Shown here piece by piece: positions 45,423 through 57,702 of a stretch of DNA of 64,000 nt (positions within the stretch are counted from its first letter, which is position 1; each line of letters starts with the position of its first letter). The notes below the pieces were generated by a model. That model did not search any database and was not told where the DNA came from. It was given only the letters and a program-made list of their open reading frames with translations. Position numbers and translations under genes: made by a program. Where the stretch lies: NCBI GenBank assembly GCA_963693285.1, contig OY848921.1, positions 7,453,229 to 7,517,228 on the forward strand. The letters are read 5' to 3'. The DNA is from Xestospongia muta. Taxonomy: Eukaryota; Porifera; Demospongiae; Haplosclerida; Petrosiidae.

Positions 45423-47654
45423 ATGTATCTTCACTATGTCTTTATTTTGTTGTGTTGTCTAAAAAAAAGTAAGAAACTAATTAAAGCTTTTAAATGCTTT
45501 ATGATCTAGTTACTGGATGTATTGAGGGAGATCTCAGATTTGAGTCAAACAGCAGCTCTTTAATACAGATTTGTGCAAAAGGACAATGGGGATACGTTTG
45601 TGCTAATTATTATTACCAGTGGAGTGAGGAAGAAGCCCAAGTTGCTTGTCAACTAATAGGATATCAAAGTTTTAAAAAAATAAACAGACGTAAGAGTGCT
45701 TATGCATTTATGCTAATAACAAGATAAATTATAACATACTGATTTCAATTTAGGCGACTATAGAGTAAAAAATTCAGAAAAGAAACCAGTCAGTTATTCA
45801 CATATCAAGTGCAAAGGTCTTGAACAACAAGTTACTCAATGTTACCTTAGAGAAAGTAACAATGAAAATGGTTGCAAAATTGCTAATGGAACTTACTACT
45901 ATGCTGCTACCAAATGCCAAACTAGTTCTGGTAATGTAAAGCTTTATAACTAAAATAATTACAAAGGTGACTGTCTTCTTTAGGTTGTAAAGGTGGAGAA
46001 TTATCTCTTAATGGAATACTACTTACAATTTGTGCATTTGGTCAATGGCACACACTCTGTGCTAATACTTGGACATTAGCTCAAGCAAAAGTAGCTTGTA
46101 GACAAATAGGAAGAAATTCAATTGGTATGATTCTTTATGTTAATCATTTTTTATATCTTAATAAAAAACAAGGTGCTAACAACAGCATAATTGATGTTGA
46201 AGGATTCTCTACTGTTGATATTCAATTCAATTGTAACGGAAATGAAGATTCTCTTAGAAAATGCTCAGTAATTAATAATTATTACTGTACCTCACAAGGG
46301 AAAGCAGCAGGACTAACATGTGGAGGTAAACAACTATAATTATATAATAAAAATGTATAAAGTATATTAGAATGGCCCAGTCCTCCTCACAACTTATCCA
46401 TTCAATTATTGGAATCTTCAATACATATCTACTGGGAATATAATTATAACAACCACATGATAAATGTTACCACTCTCAATATATCCTGTGAAAATAATGG
46501 ACAAAAAATCAGCTACTGGTATTTTTACAAGACTGTATCCTTTGACAATACTTTTAATACATCTATCACTGGTCTATTACCTAATACTACATACATGTGT
46601 TGTGTATTAGCAGTGACATCATATGGAGAGAGTGAACCAGTATGTCAAAATATCACTACTGACAAAACAACAAGTGAGTTTGTTTATTCTTGTTGCAACC
46701 TATTGCAGTTATTGTTATTCTAAGACAGTATTATATAATGATAACAATACTGTTAATACATCTATTACTGGTCTATCACCTAATACTACATACACATGTT
46801 GTGTATTAGCAGTAACATCATATGGAGAGAGTGAACCATTATGTCAGAATATCACTACTACTAGTTTAAATACTACAACAAGTGAGTTAATTATAATCTT
46901 GAACAATATCTTTCTATGTCAATTGTATATGTGTGCTATTTACACATGACAGTTTTTACTGAAGGTGTGTATTGTTCTCATATCACCAACCATTATGACA
47001 ATAATAATTATCAGATTGCTGTTATAATAACACAATCTACTAATACAATAAGTGACATCATCATGCACAACTCTATTATTTTCAACTTATTTACTTGATA
47101 TTTGTGATTACATCTACTCACACAGGTATTACTCCCACTACTAAAACTCAGACATCTACCTGTGGTGGTCCATGGATAGGTGGTATACTAATAGGTATGA
47201 TAAGTGGTATTCTTGTTATGGTCATGGTATGGGTGATAATGACTTTAATTGGAAAAAGGTGGAGGAAGAAAGTGAATAACTCACAAAGATATAATAACAG
47301 GTATGATAGCATGTTTATCTTGTCAAATTATTAAATTTTATTTTCACTGTACACAGCTGTACTACATCACAAGACACAGCTGTGGAAGATTTAAGTAACC
47401 CCACATATAATGGACAAATACATCAAAATAACAACCAGAATATAACAGAACTACCTGAGGCTGATGCTGACTATAGTTATGCACAGACACATCATAATAT
47501 TGTATATGAGTCTATTGATGGTACTGGTATAGAAGGACCAGTGACAAACCAAGGTTCTACAGTTAACAGTGGTATATACTCTTATGATGAAGTTAACAAT
47601 GTAAAAATTGAAGGAGTATACTCATTAGCTGAAGATGAAATTGAAAATTATTAA
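45423..47654 (+). CDS. Gene P: intact MYL-type SRCR-SRCR-FN3 receptor with ITIM-like tail
   Basis: Model: 45423-45468, 45510-45689, 45754-45930, 45984-46124, 46173-46325, 46371-46673, 47126-47300, 47357-47654 (490 aa; all phases agree). Signal peptide MYLHYVFILLCCLKK. SRCR1 about residues 16-134 (CIEGDLRFES, AQVACQLIG, CKGLEQQVTQC). SRCR2 about 135-232 (CKGGELSL, AFGQWHTLCANTW). FN3 about 233-333. A short stalk precedes the TM (about 347-372: GGILIGMISGILVMVMVW). The tail has SNPTY (NPxY), YSYAQT, IVYESI (fits the ITIM consensus), GIYSYDEV and GVYSLAED. A TCA to TAA change ends the protein at ENY, removing the terminal YSKLQRK found in Q and R2. A half-FN3 exon (46709-46881) in intron 6 would break the frame and is presumed skipped. 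Confidence 0.85.
46709..46881 (+). pseudogene. Half FN3 exon of foreign subfamily inside intron 6 of P
   Basis: An acceptor-like TTGCAG is followed by the second half of an FN3 exon (YCYSKTVLYNDNN, NTSITGLSPNTTYTCC) and a GTGAGT donor. The length of 173 bases is not a multiple of three. Its CYSKTVLYN sequence is typical of the A/F subfamily, not of P's own FN3. A sister copy lies at 54337-54509. Confidence 0.75.
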
Positions 47655-47916
47655 AAATTACAAAGAAAATAACCCAAAATGAGTTTCAATCGACAGTACA
47701 ACTACAGCCATGATAATTAAAATTATATTATGCACTGGACTCACATATAACTTACACTGTGTTGACACTGTTATTGAGCTGGAATTCCATTGTTGTGTTT
47801 GTAATATTGAATGTTAGTGTTTCAGTAATCATAAATGTAATCACACTGTTTATGTTTGCTTTTACTCAAAGTTCTGTAGTCATACATCAAACATTAATAC
47901 ACACGACAGTTATTAT

Positions 47917-48499
47917 AACTCTAAGAACAACAACAAACAGTCAGGCAAGACTGACTGCTAACAATCCAAAACCAGTCAATACAGCTGATTGAAACTATTC
48001 TGTCTCAAAAGATGTTTATTTGAAAAGTCAGTACACTAAAGAGTGATACAAAATCATGCTACTTATATAATAAAAGCAACAACCAAATAAGGCAATACAT
48101 GATGTAATGTTTGTATGACTTAACAATCAAACCACCAACACAAGATTGACACATTCTAACATCCAAGGGTTCCAATAGGTGTGGGTGGACTTCATGGCTT
48201 TACCACTCTGTAGGAAGGGTGTTTCAGGTTGTTAACCCATACCCTCTTCAGCTGACTTGGGGAGTGCCTGAGACTATGACTGATTCTAACAAGTGCGTGG
48301 TTACCCACTGGGACACTTGACTTTATGGTTCTCCTGGGACTGGAATATATAGAAAATGACAGAGCTATCTCAGACGTGAGGGTAGCCACATACTGAGTAA
48401 CGCCTGGCCGGAACCCTCCATTACTAAAGGGTTTGAGTCAATGTCTACTATATACTGGGAAGACAAAGTTAGTCGCCTGCCATCTGTCATTTTCTACAT
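47917..48499. mobile_element. 583-bp insertion absent from sister copies
   Basis: GACAGTTATTAT occurs on both sides (47905-47916 and 48500-48511). The equivalent places after Q, R2 and S have it once, so this is an insertion with a 12-base target duplication or a recombination product. The right two thirds are clearly GC-richer than the surroundings. The minus strand has a 65-codon frame (48389-48192) without a motif I can name. No clear inverted ends. Possibly a truncated retroelement or SINE-like fragment. Confidence 0.6.
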
Positions 48500-48559
48500 G
48501 ACAGTTATTATTATACTCTTGTGTCAGCCATTATCTAGTGCTCTCATGTTCCTGTGACA

Positions 48560-48780
48560 AATGTTATAACTCATGCCACCATAACTCAGTCCCAGTCTTG
48601 TACCCTTAATTTAAGACTAATACAAACCAACATATCTACCCATTATTAGTAGTGATGCATCTGGTCCATGGTAAACAGATGGTATTCTGGTTGTTATATG
48701 ATAATTGGTGCTCTGTGATGGTGTGGATAAAATCATAGTTTACCACTATAGTAACTGTCATCATGATAAAAGTGAATAAT
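48560..48780 (+). pseudogene. Relic L-type stalk/TM exon
   Basis: Reads like the L exon (TCTTGTAC-C-CTTAA, then CATTATTAGTAGTGATGCATCTGG, CCATGG, GGTATTCTGG) with stops throughout. Further copies are at about 55590-55790, 60350-60540 and 62000-62170, and a partial one near 52790-52880. Confidence 0.6.
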
Positions 48781-49512
48781 TACATTAAAATATAAGAACA
48801 AATACCATCCAACTACTACTAGATTGTGTGAAGATTATATGATTGTGTGTGATAGCTTGTGTGCAACTATAACGATAACATCATACCAATTTCAGGATGT
48901 TATGTACACCAATTATAAACAGACTGTGTATTAACTAAACTTTAATGTAATAATGTAACTATAATATAAACAAGCTGAGAAGCAAGGATGCTTAAACCAT
49001 CAATAGGTTTATTCAGTATGTCTTCGTTTTATTATTTTGGCTACAAAAGAGTATTTTATTTATGTCATTTGAAAATACTTGATTATTTATTTAGTTACTA
49101 GAATATAATGTGTTGAGTGAGAAATATTTACTGTATTCTATAATTGATTAATATGTGGAGGTGATTTTAATGACATTGTTATATGAAAGTACTTAAACAT
49201 AGTTGTTCTGAAGGTTTTAATGTGTCAATATAAATATTTTATGTTCCTGTTTAGTCTACTAATATAATAAGTGATATTATTATCCATGGACAGCTAGTAC
49301 TTTGATGAGTGTAGGAAGTGGTGCGCTTGTGATAGTGATGGTGTGAGTAATGATGATACAGTTTGAAAAGAGAAAAGATTGAGAGTGGACAAAGCTAGCA
49401 AATATCATAAAAAGATGTGCAGTATTTACATGTCTTCTTGAAATATGTTGTTGAACTTACAAATGATTGAACAGTTAACGTTCATATATACTATTTTGTC
49501 TGCCATCAAGTT

Positions 49513-49668
49513 GAATGTAGATCTAATGAGTATGTTTAATCTATAATGTATATATGTTTTATATAATCCAAATATAATGAGTGTGCTTAGTCCATAATGT
49601 ATATATATTTTATATAATCCAAACATAATAATGAGAGTGTTTAGTCTATAATATATATGTGTTTTATA
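49513..49668. repeat. Tandem repeat, about 55-58 bp unit, three copies
   Basis: Units share a GTGTTTAGTCTATAATGTAT-like core followed by TTTTATATAATCCAAA. Matching arrays occur at about 56683-56829 and 62943-63093. Minus-strand frames across them are repeat artefacts. Confidence 0.75.
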
Positions 49669-49817
49669 CAGTGACACTCAAAAGAACATTTTACAGCTAG
49701 CTGCTCAGTTACGTCTATCAAAAGCTGTTTACACAGAGCAATTAGAGCAGCGGTTTATAAACTCGTTTAAAGTCCTTGACTTCCGCGTAGGTGGCCAAAC
49801 TCTTTTGAATGCTATGG
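49669..49817. mobile_element. 149-bp Tc1/mariner-like MITE, copy 1
   Basis: Ends with imperfect inverted repeats (CAGTGACACTCAAAAGA and, complemented, CCATAGCATTCAAAAGA) and is flanked by TA on each side, the usual Tc1/mariner target. The interior is GC-richer than the flanks and lacks coding. Copies at 56830-56978 and 63094-63242 sit at the same place in U2 and U4. Confidence 0.75.
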
Positions 49818-50517
49818 TATAATCCAAACATTATTATCAGATAAAGATATACTTATTGATATAGCCTTATATATACACATTGTGTGGATGTGTACATCAA
49901 ATTATAAATGGTAGTCATAATGTATGGAGATGAACTGCCTGAGACTGATGTTGACTATATACAACTTAACTATTTAAAGATACCAAAAGTGGATAACTAT
50001 AAATAGGATCAAGAATTTACTCTTTATATAATAATATTATATACATGATTCAAATATACAATGAGAAAAATTTAGGTGGCAAAATGAACAAATGTAGTCA
50101 TCATGTAATCACAATTTAATGATTAAAGGAAAATCAATATGTTAATCTTTAAGACTAAATAAAAACAAATCCAATCCTATACCTGCATTACCTAGTTTAA
50201 TCAAAAATAGGAAGACAAAGGAAGATGGCACCCTGAATAGGAACTTACCCAATTAATTATATATACATACTGCAATGCATTATAGAAAAACTTTCCTAGC
50301 TGACATGATCAAGGATCAGTTTCAGTGACAAATATATCTGAACTAGTAGCATAACATTTGGTCAATACAATAAAGACTATGTCTCTAAATTTTAACAGAA
50401 ATTATCTGAACAAATAATTCGCATATCTCTAATAGTTGTTAACATTTGATTAAACGGGAAGTGGTCTAGACTACTAAACAATATATAAGTATCGAAATAG
50501 CAGAAATAGTAATCGAA

Positions 50518-52483
50518 ATGTATCTACAATTTGTCTTTGTTTTATTTTGCTGGCTAGAATAAGGTATTGAAATTGAACAATGGTTTTGTATTTGAGAATA
50601 TTTGAGTAGTTGCTGGATGTGTTGAGGGAGAACTCAAATTTGAATCTGATAACAGACCTACATTACAGATTTGTACTGGAGGACAATGGGGATATATTTG
50701 TGCTAAAAATGATAATCAGTGGAGTAAGAAAGAAGCTCAAGTTGCTTGTCAACAGATGGGTAAAAAAAGCAAAAGTACAGGTAAAGTTGAAACGTTTTCA
50801 TGCTAATATATATAAATAATCAGGTATGACTACAAACGTTAAAAGCTCGACAGAAAAATTGTCAGTTAAGTATTCTCAATTTCAGTGCAATGGTCTTGAA
50901 CAGCAAGTTGTTAAATGCTATCACAAAATTAGTATTGATGCTAAAGACTGTAAGAAAGGTAATATGTATTATTATGCAGCTACATCATGTGAAAGTACTA
51001 CTGGTAAGTGGTTTTGTTAGTTCAGATAGTAATGTCAATTTTTTATTAGGTTGTAAAGGTGGAGAGTTATCTCTTAATGGAACAATTCTTAAAATATGTG
51101 TATTTGGTCAATGGCACACACTCTGTGGTAATACTTGGACATTAGATCAGGCAAAGGTAGCTTGTAGACAACTGGGAAGAAATCCAATTGGTATGAATGT
51201 TTAAACAAGAAATCAATGCATATATTTATACTATGGTGCTGACAACATACCAACTAATTTACACAATGAATGGTTACACTATTAATAACAACTTTATATA
51301 AAAGTGTGGATTCCATAATAATCTACCCAAACTTAGTTTCAATGTATGTTTTTATAACAATTTAATTTGCTTTTTTTAATGAGGTGCTATAAACATGACA
51401 CTTAATGATGATGTTCCAAATGACTTTATTCAGTTTTATTGCAATGGAAATGAGGATTCTCTTCGTGACTGTTCAGTGGCTAATGACTATGATTGTCACA
51501 CACCAGCTGTAGCAGCAGGACTCACTTGTGGAGGTAATGGCATTTTTACCAAAATATAAAAGTAATCAAAGTTTCAGAATGGCCTGATCCACCTCACAGC
51601 CTATCGATCCAACAACTGGAATCTTCAATACAACTTTATTGGGAATATAGTATCAACCACAAAACTTATATTACTGCTTTCAATATATCTTGTGAAAGTA
51701 AAACACAACAGAGCAAGTACTGGTATACTATTAAAGCAGTACACTTTAATAATACTGTTAATATATCTATTACTGGTCTATTACCTAATACTACATACAC
51801 ATGTTGTGTATTAGCAGTAACATCATATGGAAAGAGTGAACCAGTATGTCAAAATATCACTATTGGCGAAACAACAAGTGAGTTTGTTTATTCTTGTTGC
51901 AACCTACTATATTAAACTATATTATTTTCTATTATTTTCAACTTATTTACTTGATGTTTGTGATTACATCTGCTTACACAGATATCACTCCCACTACTAA
52001 AACTCAGACATCTACCTGTGGTGGTCCATGGATAGGTGGTATACTGATAGGTATGATAAGTGGTATTCTTGTTATGGTCATGGTATGGGTGATAGTGACA
52101 TTAATTAGGAAAAAAATTGGGAAGAAAGTGAATAACTCACAAAGATATCATAACAGGTATGATGGCATATTTATCTTGTCAAAATATTTATTTTTATTTT
52201 CACTATACACAGCTGTACTACATCACATGATAGAGCTATGGAATGTTTAGGTAACCTCGCATATGGTGGACAAGTACATCAAAATAACACTCATGATGTA
52301 ACAGAACTATCTCAGTCTGAAGCTAACTACAGTTATGTACAAACACATCAGAATTATGCATATGAATCTGTTAATAGTACTCGTATGGAAGGACTAACAA
52401 CAAATCAAGGTTCTGCTGTTAACAGTGTTGTATACTCTTATGATGAAGTTAACAATGTGAAAATTGAAAGAGATACTCATTAG
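50518..52483 (+). pseudogene. Gene R1: full-length receptor with signal-peptide stop and broken tail
   Basis: Exons: 50518-50563, 50610-50780, 50824-51003, 51050-51190, 51384-51533, 51578-51877, 51982-52156, 52213-52483. The signal exon reads MYLQFVFVLFCWLE then TAA, where R2 and the consensus have CAA. SRCR1 (CVEGELKFES, AQVACQQMG, CNGLEQQVVKC), SRCR2 (VFGQWHTLCGNTW), FN3 and TM are open. In the tail the NPxY motif is NLAY, and a one-base loss before YSLA creates TAG, removing the last two tyrosine motifs. An internal translation start could not supply a signal peptide. Probably a recent pseudogene of the R type; R2 is the intact sister. Confidence 0.8.
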
Positions 52484-53038
52484 CTGAAGATGAAATTGAA
52501 ACTTATTCAAAATTGCAAAGAAAATAATTAAAATGGTTTATTTCAATAAACAGTACAACTACAGCCATGATAATATAAATTTATACCATTTATCAAACTC
52601 ACATGTAACTTATACTGTATTGACACAGTTATAACTCTATTGCTATATATGTAATATTGAATGGCAGTGTTTCAATAATCATGAATGTAATCACACCATT
52701 TATGTTTTCTTCCAGTTCTGTAGTCATATATCATAGACATTAATATACATGAGAGTTAGAGAGTTATCATTATATTCACTTGTGTCAACCATTATCTAGT
52801 GTTTTGTTTCCATGACAAATGTTATAATTCACATTTACCATAACTCAGTCCTAGTCCTATACCCTTAATTTAACACTAATACAAGTTGTCATTGGGAAAA
52901 AAGCATCTTGATATATTGAGTGTAGATGTTACCATAATAGTTATGTAACTATGATTTAATTAAGCAGAATGACAAACAGGAAATGGACTACATCACTATA
53001 CTTTAGATGATAAATAAGCAAAAGAGCAGAGTTTCAAA
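52484..53038. other. Intergenic between R1 and Q
   Basis: The first part (about 52500-52880) is a shortened copy of the downstream block found after P. About 52885 switches within a few bases to the MYL-type upstream flank seen before J. This marks a unit boundary of the 7.6-kb duplication. No gene is seen. Confidence 0.6.
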
Positions 53039-55309
53039 ATGTATCTTCATTATGCCTTTATTTTATTGTGTTGGTTAAAAGAAAGTAAGTAAACTAACTG
53101 ATTTCTTAAAAATTTAAAATGCTTTATGATCTAGTTACTGGATGTGTTGAGGGAGAGCTCAGATTTGAGTTAAACAACAGCTCTCTAATACAGATTTGTA
53201 CTAAAGGAAAATGGGGATATATTTGTGCTAGATACAATTACAATTGGAGTAAAAAAGAGGCCCAAGTTGCTTGTCAAAGGATGGGCTATTTGAGTAATGA
53301 ATTAAACAAAATTGGTAAGAGTGCTTATACATCTATGCTAATATAACAAGATCAATTATAATATAATCATTTCAATTAGGTGACTATAGAGTAAAAGATA
53401 CAGCTAAAAACCCAGTCAGTTATTCGCATATCAAGTGCAAGGGTCTTGAACAACAAGTTACTCAATGTTATCTTAGAGAAAGTAACAATAAAATGATTGC
53501 AAAAATGTTAATAATGATAATAACTACTATGCTGCTACCAAATGCCAAACTAGTTCTGGTAATATAAAGCTTTATAACTAAAATAATTACAAAGGTGACT
53601 GTCTTCTTTAGGTTGTAAAGGTGGAGAATTATCTCTTAATGAAACACTACTTACAATTTGTGCATTTGGTCAATGGCACACACTCTGTGCTAATACTTGG
53701 ACATTGGCTCAAGCAAAAGTAGCTTGTAGACAACTGGGAAGAAATTCAATTGGTATGATTCTTTATGTTAATATTTTTTTATATCTTAATAAAAAACAAG
53801 GTGCTAACAACAGTATAATTGATGTTGAAGGATTCTCTACTGTTGATATTCAATTCAATTGTAATGGAAATGAAGATTCTCTTAGAAAATGCTCAGTAAT
53901 TAATAATTATAACTGTGCCTCACCAGGGAAAGTAGCAGGACTAATATGTGGAGGTAAACAACTATAATTATATAATAAAAATGTATAAAGTATATTAGAA
54001 TGGCCCAGTTCTCCTCACAACTTATCCATTCAATTATTGAAATCTTCAATACATATCTACTGGGAATATAATTATAACAACCACATGATAAATGTTACCA
54101 CTCTCAATATATCCTGTGAAAATAATGGACAAAAAATCAGCTACTGGTATTTTTACAAGACTGTATCCTTTGACAATACTTTTAATACATCTATTACTGG
54201 TCTATTACCTAATACTACATAGACATGTTGTGTATTAGCAGTGACATCATATGGAGAGAGTGAACCAGTATGTCAAAATATCACTACTGACAAAACAACA
54301 AGTGAGTTTGTTTATTCTTGTTGCAACCTATTGCAGTTATTGTTATTCTAAGACATTATTATATAATGATAACAATACTGTTAATACATCTATTACTGGT
54401 CTATTATCTAATACTACATACATGTGTTGTGTGTTAGCAGTAACATCATATGGAGAGAGTGAACCAGTATGTCAGAATATCACTACTACTAATTTAAATA
54501 CTACAACAAGTGAGTTAAATATAACATATTATAATCTTGAACAATATCTTTCTACATCAATTGTATATGTGTGCTATTTACACATGACAGTTTTTACTGA
54601 AGGTGTGTATTATTCTCATTCACCAACCGTTATGACAATAATAATTATCACACTGTTGTTATAATAACACAATCTACTAATACAATAAGTGACATCATCA
54701 TGCACAACTCTATTGTTTTCAACTTATTTACTTGATGTTTGTAATTACATCTACTCACACAGGTATTACTCCCACTACTAAAACTCAGACATCTACCTGT
54801 GGTGGTCCATGGATAGATGGTATACTGATAGGTATGATAAGTGGTATTCTTGTTATGGTCATGGTGTGGGCGATAATGACTTTAATTGGAAAAAGGAGGA
54901 GGGAGAAAGTGAATAACTCACAAAGATATCATAACAGGTATGATGGCATGTTTATCTTGTCAAATTATTAAGCTTTATTTTCACTGTACACAGCTGTGCT
55001 ACATCACAAGACACAGCTGTGGAAGGTTTACGTGACCCCACATATAATGGACAAATACATCAAAATAACAATCAGAATACAACGAAACTACCTGAGGCTG
55101 ATGCTGACTATAGTTATGCACAGACACATCAAAATATTGTATATGAGTCTATTGATGGTACTGGTATAGAAGGACCAGTGACAAACCAAGGTTCTATGGT
55201 TAACAGTGGTATATACTCTTATGATGAAGTTAACAATGTGAAAATTGAAGGTGTATACTCATTAGCCGAAAATGAAATTGAAACTTATTCAAAATTACAA
55301 AGAAAATAA
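53039..55309 (+). pseudogene. Pseudogene Q: sister of P with two lesions
   Basis: Exons: 53039-53084, 53135-53314, 53380-53558 (179 bases, one short), 53612-53752, 53801-53953, 53999-54301, 54763-54937, 54994-55309. Lesions: one G lost near 53489 in SRCR1, and TAC to TAG at 54220-54222 in the FN3 TTYTCC motif. The half FN3 exon is at 54337-54509 as in P. The TM exon has GGPWIDGILIGMISG, a charged D just before the helix. The tail is complete and the most informative of its class: NPTY-equivalent DPTY, IVYESI, GIYSYDEV, GVYSLAEN, TYSKLQRK. Similarity to P across exons, introns and flanks shows a tandem duplication offset by about 7.6 kb. Confidence 0.85.
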
Positions 55310-56187
55310 CCCAAAATGAGTTTCAATCAACAGTACAACTACAGCCATGATAATTACTATTATATTATGCGCTGGACTCACATATAACTTATAATGTATT
55401 GACACTGTTATTGAGCTGGAATTCTATTACTGTGTATGTAATATTGAATGTTAGTGTTTCAGTAATCATAAATGTAATCACATTGTTTATGTTTGCTTTT
55501 ACTCAAAGTTCTGTAGTCATACATCAAACATTACACATGACAGTTATTATTACACTCACTTGTGTCAACCATTATCTAATGCTCTCATGTTCCTGTGACA
55601 AATATTATAACTCGTGCCACCATAACTCAGTCCCAGTCTTGTACCCTTAATTTAAGACTAATATAAACAAACATCTCTACCCATTATTAGTAGTGATGCA
55701 TCTGGTCCATGGTAAACAGATGGTATTCTGGTTGTTATATGATAATTGGTGCTCTACGATGGTGTGGATAAAATCATAATTTACTTCTATTTGACATTTA
55801 GAGTCCAGCATGACACTCTGTTACTTTCTTTGCTTGGTAGTAACCTATTAAAATAACATAGCAGTCTCTAATCTTATTTACTTGTATTTCTTGCCTACTT
55901 TCTCACAGCTATACCACTATAGTAACTGTCATCATGATAAAAGTGAATAATTACATTAAAATATAAGAACAAATACCATCCAACTACTACTAGATTGTTT
56001 GAAGATTATATGATTGTGTGTGATAGCTTGTGTTCAACTATAATGATAACATCATACCAATTTCAGGAAGTTATGTACATCAATTATAAACAGACTGTGT
56101 ATTAACTAAACTTTAATATAATAATGTAACTATAATATAAACAAGTTGAGAAGCAAGGATGCTTAAATTATCAATAGGTTTATTCAG

Positions 56188-57170
56188 TATGTCTTCATTT
56201 TATTATTTTGGCTACAAAAGAGTATTTTATTTATGTCATTCGAAAATACTTGATTATTTAGTTACTAGAATATAATGCATGTGTTGAGTGAGAAATATTT
56301 ACTGTATTCTATAATTGACTAATATGTGGAGGTGGTTTAAATGACATTGTTATATGAAAGTACTTAAACATAGTTGTTCTGAAGGTTTTAATGTGTCAAT
56401 ATAAATACTTTATGTTCCTGTTTAGTCTACTAATATAATAAGTGATATTATTATCCATGGACAGCTAGTACTTTGATGAGTGTAGGAAGTGGTGCATTTG
56501 TGATAGTGATGGTGTGAGTAATGATGATACAGTTTGAAAAGAGAAAAGATTGAGGGTGGACAAAGCTAGCAAATATCATAAAAAGATGTGCAGTATTTAC
56601 ATGTCTTCTTGAAACATGTTGTTGAACTTACAAATGATTGAACAGTTAACGTTCATACTATTATCTGGCATCAAATTGAATGTAGATCTAATGAGTATGT
56701 TTAATCTATAATGTATATATTTTTTATATAATCCAAATATAATGAGTGTGCTTAGTCCATAATGTATACATATTTTATATAATCCAAACATAATGGTGTG
56801 TTTAGTCTATAATATATATGTGTTTTATATAGTGGCACTCAAAAGAACATCTTACAGCTAGCTGCTCAGTTACGTCTATCAAAAGCTGTTTACACAGAGT
56901 AATTAGAGCAGCGGTTTATAAACTCATTTAAAGTCCCTGACTTCCGCGTAGGTGGCCAAACTCTTTTGAATGCCACTGTATAATCCAAACATTATTATCA
57001 GATAAAGATATACTTATTGATATAACCTTATATTTACACAATGTGTGGATATGTACATCAAATTATAAATGGTAGTCATAATGTATGCAGATGAACTGCC
57101 TGAGACTGATGTTGACTATATACGACTTAACTATTTAAAGATACCAAAAGTAGATAACTATAAGTAGGAT
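56188..57170 (+). pseudogene. Relic receptor pseudogene U2
   Basis: Same exon traces and order as U1, including the tail piece ELPETDVDYIRL (about 57089) and a Tc1-like MITE at 56830-56978. Confidence 0.65.
56830..56978. mobile_element. 149-bp Tc1/mariner-like MITE, copy 2
   Basis: The best-preserved ends of the three copies: AGTGGCACTCAAAAGA on the left, TCTTTTGAATGCCACTG on the right, with TA outside each. Confidence 0.8.
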
Positions 57171-57702
57171 CAAGAATTTACTCTTTATATAATAATATTA
57201 TATACATGATTCAAATATACGATGAGAAAAATTTTGGTGGCAAAATGAAGAAATGTAGTCATCATGTAATCACAATTTAATGATTAAAGGAAATTCAATG
57301 ATATGTTAATCTTTAAGACTAAATAAAAACAAGTCCAATCCTATACCTGCATTACCTAGTTTAATCAAAATTAGGAAGACAAAGGAAGATGGCACCCTGA
57401 ATAGGAACTTACCCAATGAATTATATATACATACTGCAATGCATTATAAAAAAATTTTCCTAGCTGACATGATGAAGGATCAGTGTCAGTGACAAATATA
57501 TCTGAACTAGTAGCATAACATTTGGTCAATACAATAAAGACTATGTCTCTAAATTTTAACAGAAATTATCTGAACAAATAATTCGAACACGTTGAATATT
57601 CATGTCTATAATAATTATTATCATTTGATCATACAGGAAGTAGTCTAAACTACTAAACAATATGTAAGTATCGAAATAGCAGAATATACTCGAGTAATCG
57701 AA

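Larger units (their letters stand above)
49018..50000 (+). pseudogene. Relic receptor pseudogene U1
   Basis: Traces in order: a first exon like MSSFYYFGYK (49018); an SRCR1 start (TTACTAGAATATAATGTGTT for the usual TTACTGGATGTGTT, about 49096); a TM exon (about 49300-49400, GSGALVIVMV then TGA, basic KRKD segment); and a tail piece ELPETDVDYIQL (about 49928-49965), matching ELPEADADYSYA of P. The second half carries a tandem repeat and a MITE. Copies U2 and U4 share the same state, so it was dead before the units were duplicated. Confidence 0.65.
47655..50517. other. Long intergenic block with relic exons, insertion and MITE
   Basis: Conserved downstream flank of P (copies after Q, R1, R2 and S), followed by a relic L-type stalk/TM exon (about 48560-48780), relic pseudogene U1 (49018-50000), and about 500 bases of AT-rich flank leading to R1's first exon. 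It also contains the 47917-48499 insertion. No intact gene. Confidence 0.65.
45423..52880 (+). repeat. About 7.6-kb tandem unit, copy 1 (P + R1)
   Basis: P, downstream block, U1 and R1 correspond in order to Q, block, U2 and R2 (53039-60070). Offsets are about 7616-7640 for P/Q and 7185 for R1/R2. The difference is explained mainly by the 583-bp insertion in copy 1 and the additional segment near 55785-55910 in copy 2. Confidence 0.85.
55310..57702. other. Intergenic block with relic U2
   Basis: Sister of 47655-50517 without the 583-bp insertion. It has an additional segment (about 55785-55910) also seen after R2 (about 60545-60675) but absent after P. Contains relic TM exon 55590-55790 and relic U2. 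No intact gene. Confidence 0.65.

Noticed and set aside
48192..48389. Minus-strand 65-codon frame as a host gene
   Set aside because: Lies inside a recent insertion, has no start context or motif I can identify, and is probably transposon-derived; kept only as a note.
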